40,855 bases of DNA. Origin: an uncultured Fibrobacter sp. GTDB taxonomy: Bacteria; Fibrobacterota; Fibrobacteria; Fibrobacterales; Fibrobacteraceae. Positions within the stretch are counted from its first letter, which is position 1; every line of letters starts with the position of its first letter. A model generated the notes under the pieces. The model saw only the letters and a list, made by a program, of their open reading frames with translations. It was not told the DNA's origin and did not search any database. The stretch spans positions 1 through 40,855 of the forward strand of contig CAMKLO010000030.1 of NCBI GenBank assembly GCA_946413655.1, read 5' to 3'. The position numbers were made by a program, and so were the translations under genes. This document shows positions 31,556-39,486 of this stretch, piece by piece.

Positions 31556-32121
31556 TGAATTTCATTCTCGACTTTGTCAAACAGGGCGGTTCTATCGGCT
31601 ACATCCTGGTTGCTCTGAACTTTATCGGTTACGCCATCATTATCTGGAAAGTGATTTCGCTAATTGTATTTAATAAAACGGTTCAGCCGCGCTTGACAGA
31701 CAAAGTTATTCATCGCGTGGTGACTTGCAATACCGACCACCACATCATTACGGAAAGCATCCGCACTGAAATCGGCCTTGCGTTCTCGCCGCTCACAAAG
31801 GGCCTTACGACAGTCGAAAATATTGCATCTATTTCTCCAATGCTTGGCCTCCTCGGTACGGTGGTGGGCATTTTCAACGCTTTCACGGTGATAGCGGCCT
31901 CGGGCCTTGATGATCCATCCGCTTTTGCGACGGGCATTAAGTTTGCTCTCGTGACAACGGTCCTTGGGCTTGTGGTCGCTATCCCGCATGTGCTTGCCTT
32001 CAATTATCTGAACGCCCGAATGGAGCAGGAACAGGACGAAGTTGAAAATCAGGTGCTCTTGCATTTGGGCAAGACTTTGCAGGAACGCGATGCCAGAAGA
32101 ACGGAGTCTCGCAATGGCTAA
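31555..32121 (+). CDS. exbB: ExbB/TolQ-family proton channel protein
   Basis: A 188-residue inner-membrane protein of the MotA/TolQ/ExbB family with three membrane helices. The first lies near 14-35, and the conserved pair follows SISPMLGLLGTVVGIFNAFTVIA (about 95-117) and FALVTTVLGLVVAIPHVLAFNYL (about 127-149). The conserved Thr and Gly residues in those helices line the proton path in known complexes. It forms the motor with ExbD for TonB. It overlaps tonB by one base and exbD by 8 bp, so all three are translationally coupled. It could instead be called a TolQ homolog, but the tonB neighbour supports ExbB. Confidence 0.92.
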   Translation: MNFILDFVKQGGSIGYILVALNFIGYAIIIWKVISLIVFNKTVQPRLTDKVIHRVVTCNTDHHIITESIRTEIGLAFSPLTKGLTTVENIASISPMLGLLGTVVGIFNAFTVIAASGLDDPSAFATGIKFALVTTVLGLVVAIPHVLAFNYLNARMEQEQDEVENQVLLHLGKTLQERDARRTESRNG

Positions 32122-32506
32122 AAGACGTCGTCGCATATCGCTGGACATGACGCCGTTAATTGACTGCGTGTTCTTGCTGCTCGTCTTTTTCTTAGTGACG
32201 TCTGTCTTTAAGCAAGATAAGTCCGTTCTTAAATTGCTCTTGCCTGAGACTTCGAGCGAGGTCAAGCAGGAAGTTTCTGAAGGATTTTTTATTGAACTTT
32301 CCGAAACGGAAATGGCGGTTAACGGAGAAATCGTCACCATAGAAATTTTGAAGAACAAGAGTGCCGGCGTGCAGAATAAAAAAGCGCCGGTCGCCTTGAA
32401 AATCGACAAGAAGACTCCTTACGAAAAAGTCGCAGAAGTCTTGGATGTTCTCCAGATGGAAAAGATTTACAACATACAATTCGTCAATGAATTAAAAAAG
32501 GAGTGA
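32114..32506 (+). CDS. exbD: ExbD/TolR-family biopolymer transport protein
   Basis: A 130-residue protein. ATG 32114 (MAKRRRRISLD) is chosen: GGAG lies 7 bp upstream, and the basic N-terminus before a single helix is typical. The conserved membrane Asp lies in SLDMTPLIDCVFLLLVFFL at about residue 16, the proton-carrying residue in the family. The periplasmic part (35-130) has the usual ExbD fold with KIDKKTPYEKVAEVLDVLQ. It begins inside the last codons of exbB, and its stop lies 2 bp ahead of the next start. Confidence 0.92.
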   Translation: MAKRRRRISLDMTPLIDCVFLLLVFFLVTSVFKQDKSVLKLLLPETSSEVKQEVSEGFFIELSETEMAVNGEIVTIEILKNKSAGVQNKKAPVALKIDKKTPYEKVAEVLDVLQMEKIYNIQFVNELKKE

Positions 32507-32508
32507 AT

Positions 32509-34908
32509 ATGTCACGGATTCGAATAAATATCGAAAAGGTGAATGAAAAATTTGAAAACTTCGCAAGGTTCCTGATATCACACAGGGCCTTGCTTCTCGT
32601 TTCGTTTATCGCCTTGCTTGCGATTTCAATCGTGGGCATGAAAAAGATTTACGTCGAAGCTTCATGGGATAGCTACTTTATCGAAGGTGACCCGATGCTT
32701 GTCGAAACGGACAAGTTCAAGGAAACGTTCGGCAATGACTATTTTGTGGGAGTGATGGTGGAAAGCGACCATTCCATCATTAGCCCTGACAATTTGAAGC
32801 TTTTGCGCGAACTTTCCAACGAGTTGCGCGATAGTCTCTCGTATTCTGACGGTAAGGCGACATCCATTGTCGATTTGGAATACATGCTCGGCACGGACGA
32901 AGGCATGGAAATCGTGCAGATTGTGCCGGAAGAAATCCCGACAGATGAAGTGGGCCTTGCTGAAATTGAAAAGCGCCTCGCCGCAAAGCCGGAACTTGCA
33001 AAAAAACTTATTTCTAAAGATCGCAAACAGGCTTTCATCAACGTCAAACTTCGCCCGTTCCCGGAAGATTCCGTGTGGAAAGCCGAAGGCGAAGCGAAGG
33101 GCGTAAAGGCCGAAGCGCCTGACATGAAGACGGGCCGCGAAACTTCTGAAATTATCGCCAAGGAAAAGTATGCTCCGCTGCATCCTCTTGCCACAGGTAT
33201 GCCTTACTTGAGCCACCAAAAACTCAAGTATATTGGCGAAGAAATGAGCCGTATTTTCCTCATTACGATTCTCTGCTCCATCATCGTGATGTTCCTTGTG
33301 ACCCGTTCCCTCCGCGGAATCGTTTCTCCGTTGATTACCACATTTGGCGGCGTCATCATGACATTTGGCTTGGTGGGTTATCTCGGTCTTTACATGGATG
33401 CGACCAACATCATGGTGCCTGTCATCTTGGCATTTGCGGTCTCCATTGCGTATAACATTCATATCCATTCTTTCTTCCGTAAGAATATGATGCTCACGGG
33501 CAAGCGCAAGGAATCTGTGCTTTATGCCATGAAAGAAACCGGCTGGTCAGTGCTGTTCTCGGGCCTCACGACGATTGTGGCACTCCTCTCGTTCCTGTCG
33601 GTGATGCTTAAGCCTATCCGCTCCGTGGGCATTCTTTCTTCTATCGCTGTGGGCTTCATTCTTCTCGTGGCGCTTACGATTTCGCCGATTCTATTGAGCT
33701 TTGGCAAGGACAAGGAACCGAATGCCAAGGTACTCAAAAAGGGCGATACACGTATGGGCCTTATCCTCAATTCTCTTGGCCAGTTTGTTCTCGGTCACGG
33801 AAAGCCGATTGCAATCGTGTTTGCTGTGATTACGGCGATTTCGATTTATGGTGTCACCAAGATGGAACCCGCTTTTGACGTGGAACGCACGATGGGTCGC
33901 AAGGTAGAATATGTGAACAAGATGCTTTACGTTGCCGAATCTGAAATCGGTAGCTTCTACTCTTACGACTTGGTGATTGACTTTGGTACAAACGACAAAG
34001 CCAAGGAAGTCGAAAATCTCAAGAAGCTTGAACAATTGCAGGATCACGCGCAAAAGTACCCGCTGACAAAGCGCTCCACTTCCATTCTCGATATTTTGAA
34101 GGACTTGGATCGCACATTGAATGAAAACCGCCAAGAAATGTACGCTATCCCGGAAACGGAAGAACAGGTGGCGCAGCTCTTGCTCTTGTACGAGAATGCC
34201 GGTGGTTCCGAAGCGAGCTACTGGATGGATTACGATTACAAGAAGCTCCGCTTGATGGTCGAAATTTCGAGCTACAACTCCAACGAACTCCAGAAGGAAA
34301 TCGAGGATTTGCAGAATTACGCTCGTGAACTTTACCCGAATGCAAAGGTAACGGCTGTGGGTAACTTGCCGCAGTTTACCGCCATGCAACAGTACTTGGA
34401 AGTAGGCCAGATGACGTCTTTCCTCATTTCTGTGGTGATTGTGGCGGTGCTCTTGATGATTGTCTTTGGCAGTGTCCGCACGGGTCTTATCGGCATGATT
34501 CCGAACATTGCTCCGGGTATTTTCGTGGGCGGCTATCTCGGCTTCAGCAATATCCCGCTCGACATGATGACGGCTACGCTTATCCCGATGATTATCGGCC
34601 TTTCCGTCGATGACACGATTCACTTCATCAATCACGGCCATGTGGAATTTGACCGTTGCAAGGACTACAAGGATTCCATTCTCAAGGTGTTCCGCGCCGC
34701 AGGGCCTGCTCTTGTGATGACGACGATTATCATGGTGGCGACATTTGCGGGCTTTACCACCTCGGCTGCAACGCAGATGTTCAACTTTGGCTTTGTGGTG
34801 TTCGTGGGCCTTGTTTCGGCATTGCTTGCCGACCTGTTTGTGACACCGCTTTTAATCAAGAAATTCCATATCTTCGGAAAAGAAACTGTTAGTGGAAAGG
34901 AGAATTAA
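32509..34908 (+). CDS. RND-superfamily (MMPL-type) transporter
   Basis: A 799-residue RND protein with the expected two halves, each with one helix, a large periplasmic domain, and about five more helices. ATG 32509 ([10 protein letters not shown]) follows AAGGAG by 5 bp. The TM10 proton-relay motif is [15 protein letters not shown] near 697-712, with the Asp pair. In the first half the equivalent position reads [16 protein letters not shown] (about 307-322) and has no Asp, so the two halves are unequal. It belongs to the predicted exporters of the RND superfamily that transport lipids or hydrophobic molecules. It is fourth in the tonB-exbB-exbD operon, and a LolA-like protein follows after 2 bp. 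The substrate is unknown. Confidence 0.9.
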   Translation: MSRIRINIEKVNEKFENFARFLISHRALLLVSFIALLAISIVGMKKIYVEASWDSYFIEGDPMLVETDKFKETFGNDYFVGVMVESDHSIISPDNLKLLRELSNELRDSLSYSDGKATSIVDLEYMLGTDEGMEIVQIVPEEIPTDEVGLAEIEKRLAAKPELAKKLISKDRKQAFINVKLRPFPEDSVWKAEGEAKGVKAEAPDMKTGRETSEIIAKEKYAPLHPLATGMPYLSHQKLKYIGEEMSRIFLITILCSIIVMFLVTRSLRGIVSPLITTFGGVIMTFGLVGYLGLYMDATNIMVPVILAFAVSIAYNIHIHSFFRKNMMLTGKRKESVLYAMKETGWSVLFSGLTTIVALLSFLSVMLKPIRSVGILSSIAVGFILLVALTISPILLSFGKDKEPNAKVLKKGDTRMGLILNSLGQFVLGHGKPIAIVFAVITAISIYGVTKMEPAFDVERTMGRKVEYVNKMLYVAESEIGSFYSYDLVIDFGTNDKAKEVENLKKLEQLQDHAQKYPLTKRSTSILDILKDLDRTLNENRQEMYAIPETEEQVAQLLLLYENAGGSEASYWMDYDYKKLRLMVEISSYNSNELQKEIEDLQNYARELYPNAKVTAVGNLPQFTAMQQYLEVGQMTSFLISVVIVAVLLMIVFGSVRTGLIGMIPNIAPGIFVGGYLGFSNIPLDMMTATLIPMIIGLSVDDTIHFINHGHVEFDRCKDYKDSILKVFRAAGPALVMTTIIMVATFAGFTTSAATQMFNFGFVVFVGLVSALLADLFVTPLLIKKFHIFGKETVSGKEN

Positions 34909-34910
34909 AA

Positions 34911-35681
34911 ATGAAAAAGAATTTCGTTGCAACTCTGTTGCTTTCGGCAACATTCCTGTTTGCTGCCGAACAAAATGCCCGTGACATCATGGTGAAAGTC
35001 AAGAACCGCCCGGATGGCGACACGCGTTCATCCTCGATGGAAATGAAACTCGTGAACAAGAGTGGTAACACTCGCGTCCGCAAGATTACTTCGTATGCGA
35101 TGGACGTGGGCGAGGATACGAAAACCATCATGTTCTTCCAGTACCCCAACGATGTGAAGGGTACGGGATTCTTGACCGTGAATTATGACGATGTCAATAA
35201 GGAAGACGACAAGTGGCTTTACTTGCCTGCCTTGAAAAAGACCCGTCGTATCAGTGGAAAGAGCTCCAAGACCGATTACTTCATGGGTTCCGACTTCACT
35301 TACGATGATATCGGCAAACGCAATGTCGATGAAGATACGCACAAACTCTTGCGCGAAGAATCTGCAGACGGTTTTGATTACTACGTTGTCGAATCTACAC
35401 CCAAGAAGGATGGCGAAATTTTCTCCAAGAAGCTCGTCTGGATCCGCAAGGATTGCGATGTCGTCACCAAGGTCGAGTTCTATGACAAGCTCGGCAAACT
35501 CCATCGTCAAATGATTTCCTCTGACATCAAGAAGGTGGATGGATTCTGGACGGTCGGCAAGATGGAAATGAAGAATGTGCAAACTGGACACTCTACGGAG
35601 CTTCTTTTCCTCGATCCGAAATTCAATATTCAGCTTGATTCCAAGATCTTTACGGTCAATAAACTCGAACGAGGATTGTAG
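34911..35681 (+). CDS. Outer-membrane lipoprotein-sorting (LolA-like) protein
   Basis: A 256-residue secreted protein with a signal peptide ending FAA (about residue 19). The fold is LolA/LolB-like, the type annotated as outer membrane lipoprotein-sorting protein: [74 protein letters not shown] and [12 protein letters not shown] are the conserved blocks. In the family these proteins carry a hydrophobic ligand across the periplasm. A strong SD, AAAGGAG, lies 7 bp before the ATG. The order RND, LolA-like, beta-barrel occurs together in other bacteria and fits a trans-envelope route for a lipid-like cargo. Confidence 0.88.
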   Translation: MKKNFVATLLLSATFLFAAEQNARDIMVKVKNRPDGDTRSSSMEMKLVNKSGNTRVRKITSYAMDVGEDTKTIMFFQYPNDVKGTGFLTVNYDDVNKEDDKWLYLPALKKTRRISGKSSKTDYFMGSDFTYDDIGKRNVDEDTHKLLREESADGFDYYVVESTPKKDGEIFSKKLVWIRKDCDVVTKVEFYDKLGKLHRQMISSDIKKVDGFWTVGKMEMKNVQTGHSTELLFLDPKFNIQLDSKIFTVNKLERGL

Positions 35682-35998
35682 GCAGTAAGTCAAATAATTG
35701 CTGCTTCTTGTCATGCCCGCCTTGAGCTCTTTGACTACTTGCAGCTTTGCTGCTTAGTAGTCATGATCCGCGTATGGGGAGGGCATCTCCTTGATTATGA
35801 ATAATGGCTTTTTTTAGTGGAATGGAGATTCCCGCTGGAGTTTATCCCGGACTCCGTTCCGGGGCGGGAATGACAAATAGCCTGTCGCATCACAATCTTT
35901 AACGTCGTTGCACAGGGTGCATGAACCTGCGATTGTGATATGCCAGTCTGCAAGCAGCCTGTCGCATCACAATCTTTAACGTCATTGCGAGGAATGAA
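35682..35998. repeat. 317-bp repeat-filled spacer
   Basis: Contains a GTCATGCCCGCC piece (35710), an expanded palindrome, GGAGATTCCCG to CGGGAATGAC (35824-35873), and a 33-bp direct repeat starting AGCCTGTCGCATCACAATCT at 35879-35911 and 35956-35988 with one mismatch. Between the two copies, GATTGTGATATGC is inverted against GCATCACAATC. Its end, CATTGCGAGGAATGAAATGACG, supplies an SD and ATG to the next gene. No gene is supported within it. Confidence 0.75.
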
Positions 35999-37228
35999 AT
36001 GACGAAGCAATCTATGAGAATATTGCCTGCCTTATTGTCCGCGGCATTCGCCTTATCCGCACACGCCCAGGACGAACTTTCGCTGCAGCTGAACGGCTTT
36101 GTGGATTCGTATCACGCATTGCAGTTGCAAAGCCCACACAAGATTATGTCCTCTCGGACGCGCCTCCGCCTTGAAATGCGTGCGAATTACGGCGAGGCTT
36201 CGCTTTTCTCGAGCGTAAATCTTGCGTACAACAGCCTCATCAAGGAGCAATCGGGAGTGTTTCTTCGCGAAGCGTATTTCGACTACGCCGGCAAATACCT
36301 TGAAGTCAAGGCGGGCCGTCAAATCGTCACTTGGGGCGTTGCCGATGGGCTGCGCATTACGGACTTGATTTCGCCTATGGACTATACCGAATTCATGGCG
36401 AACGATTACGACGACATTCGAGTGCCCGTGAATGCAATCAACCTCAAGTATCCTGGCGAAAGTTTCTCCGCCGAGTTTGTCTTTGTGCCGGTTCCGGAGT
36501 ATTTCGTAATTCCGACAAGCGATGATAATCCATGGCAAATGACAGCGCCGAATGGCATGCAAATGGATTTGAGTGGCAAGCCAGCAAAACACATCAAGAA
36601 CAGCGAATATGGTGGCCGCTTGCGTTTCTTCCTCGAAAACCTCGATTTTTCGCTTACGGCGCTTCGCACTTTCAACAAGTCGCCCGTGACGATTGCAAGT
36701 TACAATCCAGAAACGAAATCTGCCGTGATTAATGGCATTTACGAGCCGATGAACGTTGTCGGCGGCGATGTTTCGATTCCGGCGGGTGAACTTGTGATTC
36801 GAGGCGAAGTGGCGGTGTATTTCGGCGAACCCATAGCCTTGAAAAATTCGCTCGATTACAAGTTGCGAAAGACATTCAATGGCTTGCTAGGGCTTGACTG
36901 GTATGCTGGCGATAACTGGACATTCATGTTCCAGTACATGCATAAAATTATTATGGATTATCGTGATGTGCTGGGAACGGAGCAAAATACCTCCATGATT
37001 ACGGCGCGAATCTCCAAGGAACTCTTGAACAATACGCTCAAGCTTTCTGTTTATGGAATGTTCGATGTGGATAATGTCGGTTTTTATGTGCGTCCTGCGG
37101 CTGATTACTTGCTGAATGACCAAATTACGCTTTCTTTAGGTTCTGACTTGCTTGGCGGACGCCGGGGAATTTTCAAAACTTACAATAAAAATAAGCAGAT
37201 ATGGGTAAAAGGTAAGTTTTTCTTTTGA
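35999..37228 (+). CDS. Outer-membrane beta-barrel protein (DUF1302-like)
   Basis: A predicted barrel of 409 residues with a signal peptide ending SAHA, then DELSLQLNGFVDSYHALQ. Many alternating strands of barrel type follow, including LREAYFDYAGKYLEVKAGRQIVTWGVADGLRITDLISPMDYTEF, a block I associate with DUF1302 and alginate/porin-like proteins. It ends KGKFFF with a terminal Phe, typical of outer-membrane proteins. The start can be ATG 35999 (GAGGA 5 bp upstream, within the intergenic repeat) or ATG 36014; both give usable signal peptides. It follows the LolA-like gene after a repeat-filled gap and may share its transcript. The function is presumably the outer-membrane end of the RND pathway. 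Confidence 0.82.
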   Translation: MTKQSMRILPALLSAAFALSAHAQDELSLQLNGFVDSYHALQLQSPHKIMSSRTRLRLEMRANYGEASLFSSVNLAYNSLIKEQSGVFLREAYFDYAGKYLEVKAGRQIVTWGVADGLRITDLISPMDYTEFMANDYDDIRVPVNAINLKYPGESFSAEFVFVPVPEYFVIPTSDDNPWQMTAPNGMQMDLSGKPAKHIKNSEYGGRLRFFLENLDFSLTALRTFNKSPVTIASYNPETKSAVINGIYEPMNVVGGDVSIPAGELVIRGEVAVYFGEPIALKNSLDYKLRKTFNGLLGLDWYAGDNWTFMFQYMHKIIMDYRDVLGTEQNTSMITARISKELLNNTLKLSVYGMFDVDNVGFYVRPAADYLLNDQITLSLGSDLLGGRRGIFKTYNKNKQIWVKGKFFF

Positions 37229-37273
37229 TAAACCCTCTTGCCGAATTTTTTGAAATTGCTTATATTTAGCTTT

Positions 37274-37309
37274 GTCTAATATTTTTAGACTTGACTAATA
37301 TGTTTAGTC
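37274..37309 (+). promoter_or_regulatory. Tandem palindromes before the AraC-family gene
   Basis: Two perfect 6-5-6 inverted repeats lie side by side: GTCTAA-TATTT-TTAGAC (37274-37290) and GACTAA-TATGT-TTAGTC (37293-37309), centres 19 bp apart, followed by AGTCTA (37311-37316) 5 bp ahead of the ATG. The GTCTAAT word recurs in the receptor B and tonB control blocks. The position suggests autoregulation. No SD is seen before the ATG, so the message may be leaderless or the sites may overlap the initiation region. Confidence 0.7.
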
Positions 37310-37321
37310 TAGTCTAAAATC

Positions 37322-38281
37322 ATGAATTGGTATAGTGTTATGATAAAGCCCATTACAGATAAAAATCTGATTCAAATTCAGATGACTGATTTCTTTTCCC
37401 ATTACATGTTGCAAAATAAGACTGGGACTGGGCACCTTTTGATGTATAATGTTCTGCCGGGACTTCAAGTTTTTTACAGCAATTTTCACCTCAAGGAATT
37501 TTCCTTCAACTTTGAAAATCAAGGGAAAAGTTTAATTGTTTTGCATTGTCATAACGGCAGCGCGGAATGGCTGAATTCGGAGTCCTTGCCGAAGTCCATG
37601 GAAGAAAACGGTCTGCTTCTGCTGGACTCTATGCCTGCAAGCAAGACGTTCCAATTCCCGTTGCATTGTTATCATGGAATTGCGGTCGTTTTCTCGATGG
37701 AACATTGCTTGTCGGAACTCATGAACATGTTCAAAGCGGTCGGTGTGGATTTTGCAGCCCTCATACAGAAAATCCAGCCGCTCACGCTCCCGTTGAAACT
37801 CCCGTCAAGCGAACACGTTAGCCATATTTTCACGGAACTTTACAGGTTGCCGAAAAACATCCGCTTGCCATATTTCAAGATTAAAGTCTTGGAACTGATT
37901 CTATTTTTGAGTCGCCTTGACTCCGAAGCCAAGTATGAAACGGCGGCGAAAATCCCGAGTGCCTATAAAGCGAAAATGGAACTGCTTCGTGAAATCCTCC
38001 GCGAAAATGTCGAAGAGCATTTGACGCTTGAAGAACTCTCCAAGCAAATCGAAATGAGCCCGACGCAGATGAAAAAGTATTTCAAGCTCGCGTACGGCGA
38101 TTCCATTTATTCGTACCTCAAGACGTACCGCATGAAAAAGGCCGTACAGTTTTTGATGGAGGGCAAATTCAATGTCGCCGAAGTCGCAAGCCGTGTAGGT
38201 TATACAAACTCCAGCAAGTTCGCGCAGGCGTTTAAGGAATATACAGGGAGTTCGCCTAAGGAATACCGCAACAAAGCATAA
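37322..38281 (+). CDS. AraC-family transcriptional regulator
   Basis: A 319-residue regulator. The C-terminal AraC/XylS DNA-binding domain (about 215-317) has two helix-turn-helix units: LTLEELSKQIEMSPTQMKKYFKLAYGDSIYSYLKTYRMKKA and the signature FNVAEVASRVGYTNSSKFAQAFKEYTGSSPKEYR. The N-terminal part (about 20-210) is a cupin-like sensing domain without a recognised ligand motif. It lies directly behind the uptake region and carries its own palindromes upstream. Regulators of this kind beside exporter-fold ABC pairs (for example YbtA with YbtPQ) activate siderophore uptake genes, which is the basis for proposing it as controller of the modules here. The start at 37322 has no SD; ATG 37340 is an alternative. 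Confidence 0.92.
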   Translation: MNWYSVMIKPITDKNLIQIQMTDFFSHYMLQNKTGTGHLLMYNVLPGLQVFYSNFHLKEFSFNFENQGKSLIVLHCHNGSAEWLNSESLPKSMEENGLLLLDSMPASKTFQFPLHCYHGIAVVFSMEHCLSELMNMFKAVGVDFAALIQKIQPLTLPLKLPSSEHVSHIFTELYRLPKNIRLPYFKIKVLELILFLSRLDSEAKYETAAKIPSAYKAKMELLREILRENVEEHLTLEELSKQIEMSPTQMKKYFKLAYGDSIYSYLKTYRMKKAVQFLMEGKFNVAEVASRVGYTNSSKFAQAFKEYTGSSPKEYRNKA

Positions 38282-38331
38282 GCTACTAATAAAGGTTATA
38301 ATTTACTATCTTTCCCGTTAGAGGTTTTATT

Positions 38332-39252
38332 ATGAAAGTTTTAGTAACGGGTGTCGGTGGCCAGCTCGGTCACGATGTGATGAATGAACTTGCAAAGCGC
38401 GGCTACGAGGGCGTCGGTAGCGATATCGCTCCGGCTTATTCGGGCGTTGCCGATGGAAGCGCTGTTACAACGATGCCGTACGTGCCGATGGACATCACGA
38501 ACGCTGCCGCGGTGGCCGAAACCATCAAGAGCGTGAAACCGGACGTGATTGTGCACTGCGCCGCCTGGACCGCCGTTGACCTTGCCGAAGACGAAGACAA
38601 GAAGGCAAAAGTCTTTGCGATTAACGCCGAAGGCACGGAAAACATCGCCCGCGTCGCTAAAGAAATCGATGCGAAAATGGTCTATATCAGTACGGACTAC
38701 GTCTTTGACGGCCAGGGCACCTCGCCGTGGAAGCCTGACTGCAAGGATTACAAGCCACTCAACGTTTATGGCGAATCCAAGCTCAAGGGTGAACTCGCCG
38801 TGAGCGGCACCCTCGAAAAATATTTCATTGTTCGTATCGCTTGGGTGTTCGGACTCAACGGCAAGAACTTCATCAAGACGATGCTAAACGTGGGACAGTC
38901 CCACGATACCGTCCGCGTTGTCTATGACCAGATTGGTACGCCGACATACACGCTGGACTTGAGCCGCCTCCTCGTCGATATGATTGAAACGGACAAGTAC
39001 GGCTACTATCACGCCACGAACGAAGGCGGATTCATCAGCTGGTACGATTTTACGAAGGAAATCTATAAGCAGGCCGGGCTCCCGACAAAGGTTTTGCCGG
39101 TGACCACCGCGGAATATGGACTTTCCAAGGCCGCACGCCCGTTCAATAGCCGCCTCGACAAGAGCAAGCTCGTGGAAGCCGGATTCAAGCCGCTCCCCAC
39201 ATGGCAAGACGCCCTTGGCCGTTACCTCAAGGAAATCGGCGTGCTTGCTTAG
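38332..39252 (+). CDS. rfbD: dTDP-4-dehydrorhamnose reductase
   Basis: NADPH-dependent last step of dTDP-L-rhamnose synthesis, cytosolic; supplies rhamnose for surface polysaccharide. A 306-residue short-chain dehydrogenase with the Rossmann motif VTGVGGQLGHDV (5-16), the conserved CAAWTAVDLAEDE (near 81-93), INAEGTENIARVAKE, STDYVFDG (near 124), and the catalytic YGESKLKGE (Tyr near 143, Lys near 147). IAWVFG and YHATNEGGFISWYDFT complete the RmlD pattern. SD-like AGAGG lies 9 bp before the ATG. No other rml genes are adjacent, so it is outside a classical rml operon in this window. It is followed by a palindromic repeat and not by a clear terminator. Confidence 0.95.
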   Translation: MKVLVTGVGGQLGHDVMNELAKRGYEGVGSDIAPAYSGVADGSAVTTMPYVPMDITNAAAVAETIKSVKPDVIVHCAAWTAVDLAEDEDKKAKVFAINAEGTENIARVAKEIDAKMVYISTDYVFDGQGTSPWKPDCKDYKPLNVYGESKLKGELAVSGTLEKYFIVRIAWVFGLNGKNFIKTMLNVGQSHDTVRVVYDQIGTPTYTLDLSRLLVDMIETDKYGYYHATNEGGFISWYDFTKEIYKQAGLPTKVLPVTTAEYGLSKAARPFNSRLDKSKLVEAGFKPLPTWQDALGRYLKEIGVLA

Positions 39253-39486
39253 AGCTGTATCAGGCTAAAAATTCCTATAACACTGTCACCCCGGCCCAAA
39301 GTGCCGGGGTCAGTTGTACACGGAACAAGTCCGGGATGACAGTCGGACACCATCATTGGAATAAATTTTTCTAAACAACATCTTGTATTTTGACTTTATG
39401 TTTTATGATAAAATAGTATTTGATTTACAAAATTGCGATAAATTTGTATATTTTATATATGTTTTTTATTCAACAAAAGAAACAAT
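39253..39486. other. Spacer with palindromic repeat and A+T-rich leader
   Basis: Contains the hairpin ACCCCGGC-CCAAAGT-GCCGGGGT (39288-39310), part of a GTCACCCCGG...GGGATGACAG repeat, with no T-run. The last 120 bp are strongly A+T-rich and probably hold the promoter of the next gene. Confidence 0.6.

Noticed and set aside
33691..34641. Minus-strand frame of 316 codons opposite the RND gene
   Set aside because: An antisense shadow; His/Arg-rich with no domain, while the RND protein on the plus strand is fully recognisable.
35879..35988. CRISPR array from the two 33-bp repeats
   Set aside because: Only two copies, near-palindromic internal relation to the spacer, and no cas genes in the window.
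39288..39310. Rho-independent terminator after rfbD
   Set aside because: The stem is perfect but no T-run follows, and its flanks match the dispersed GTCA...TGAC type repeats.
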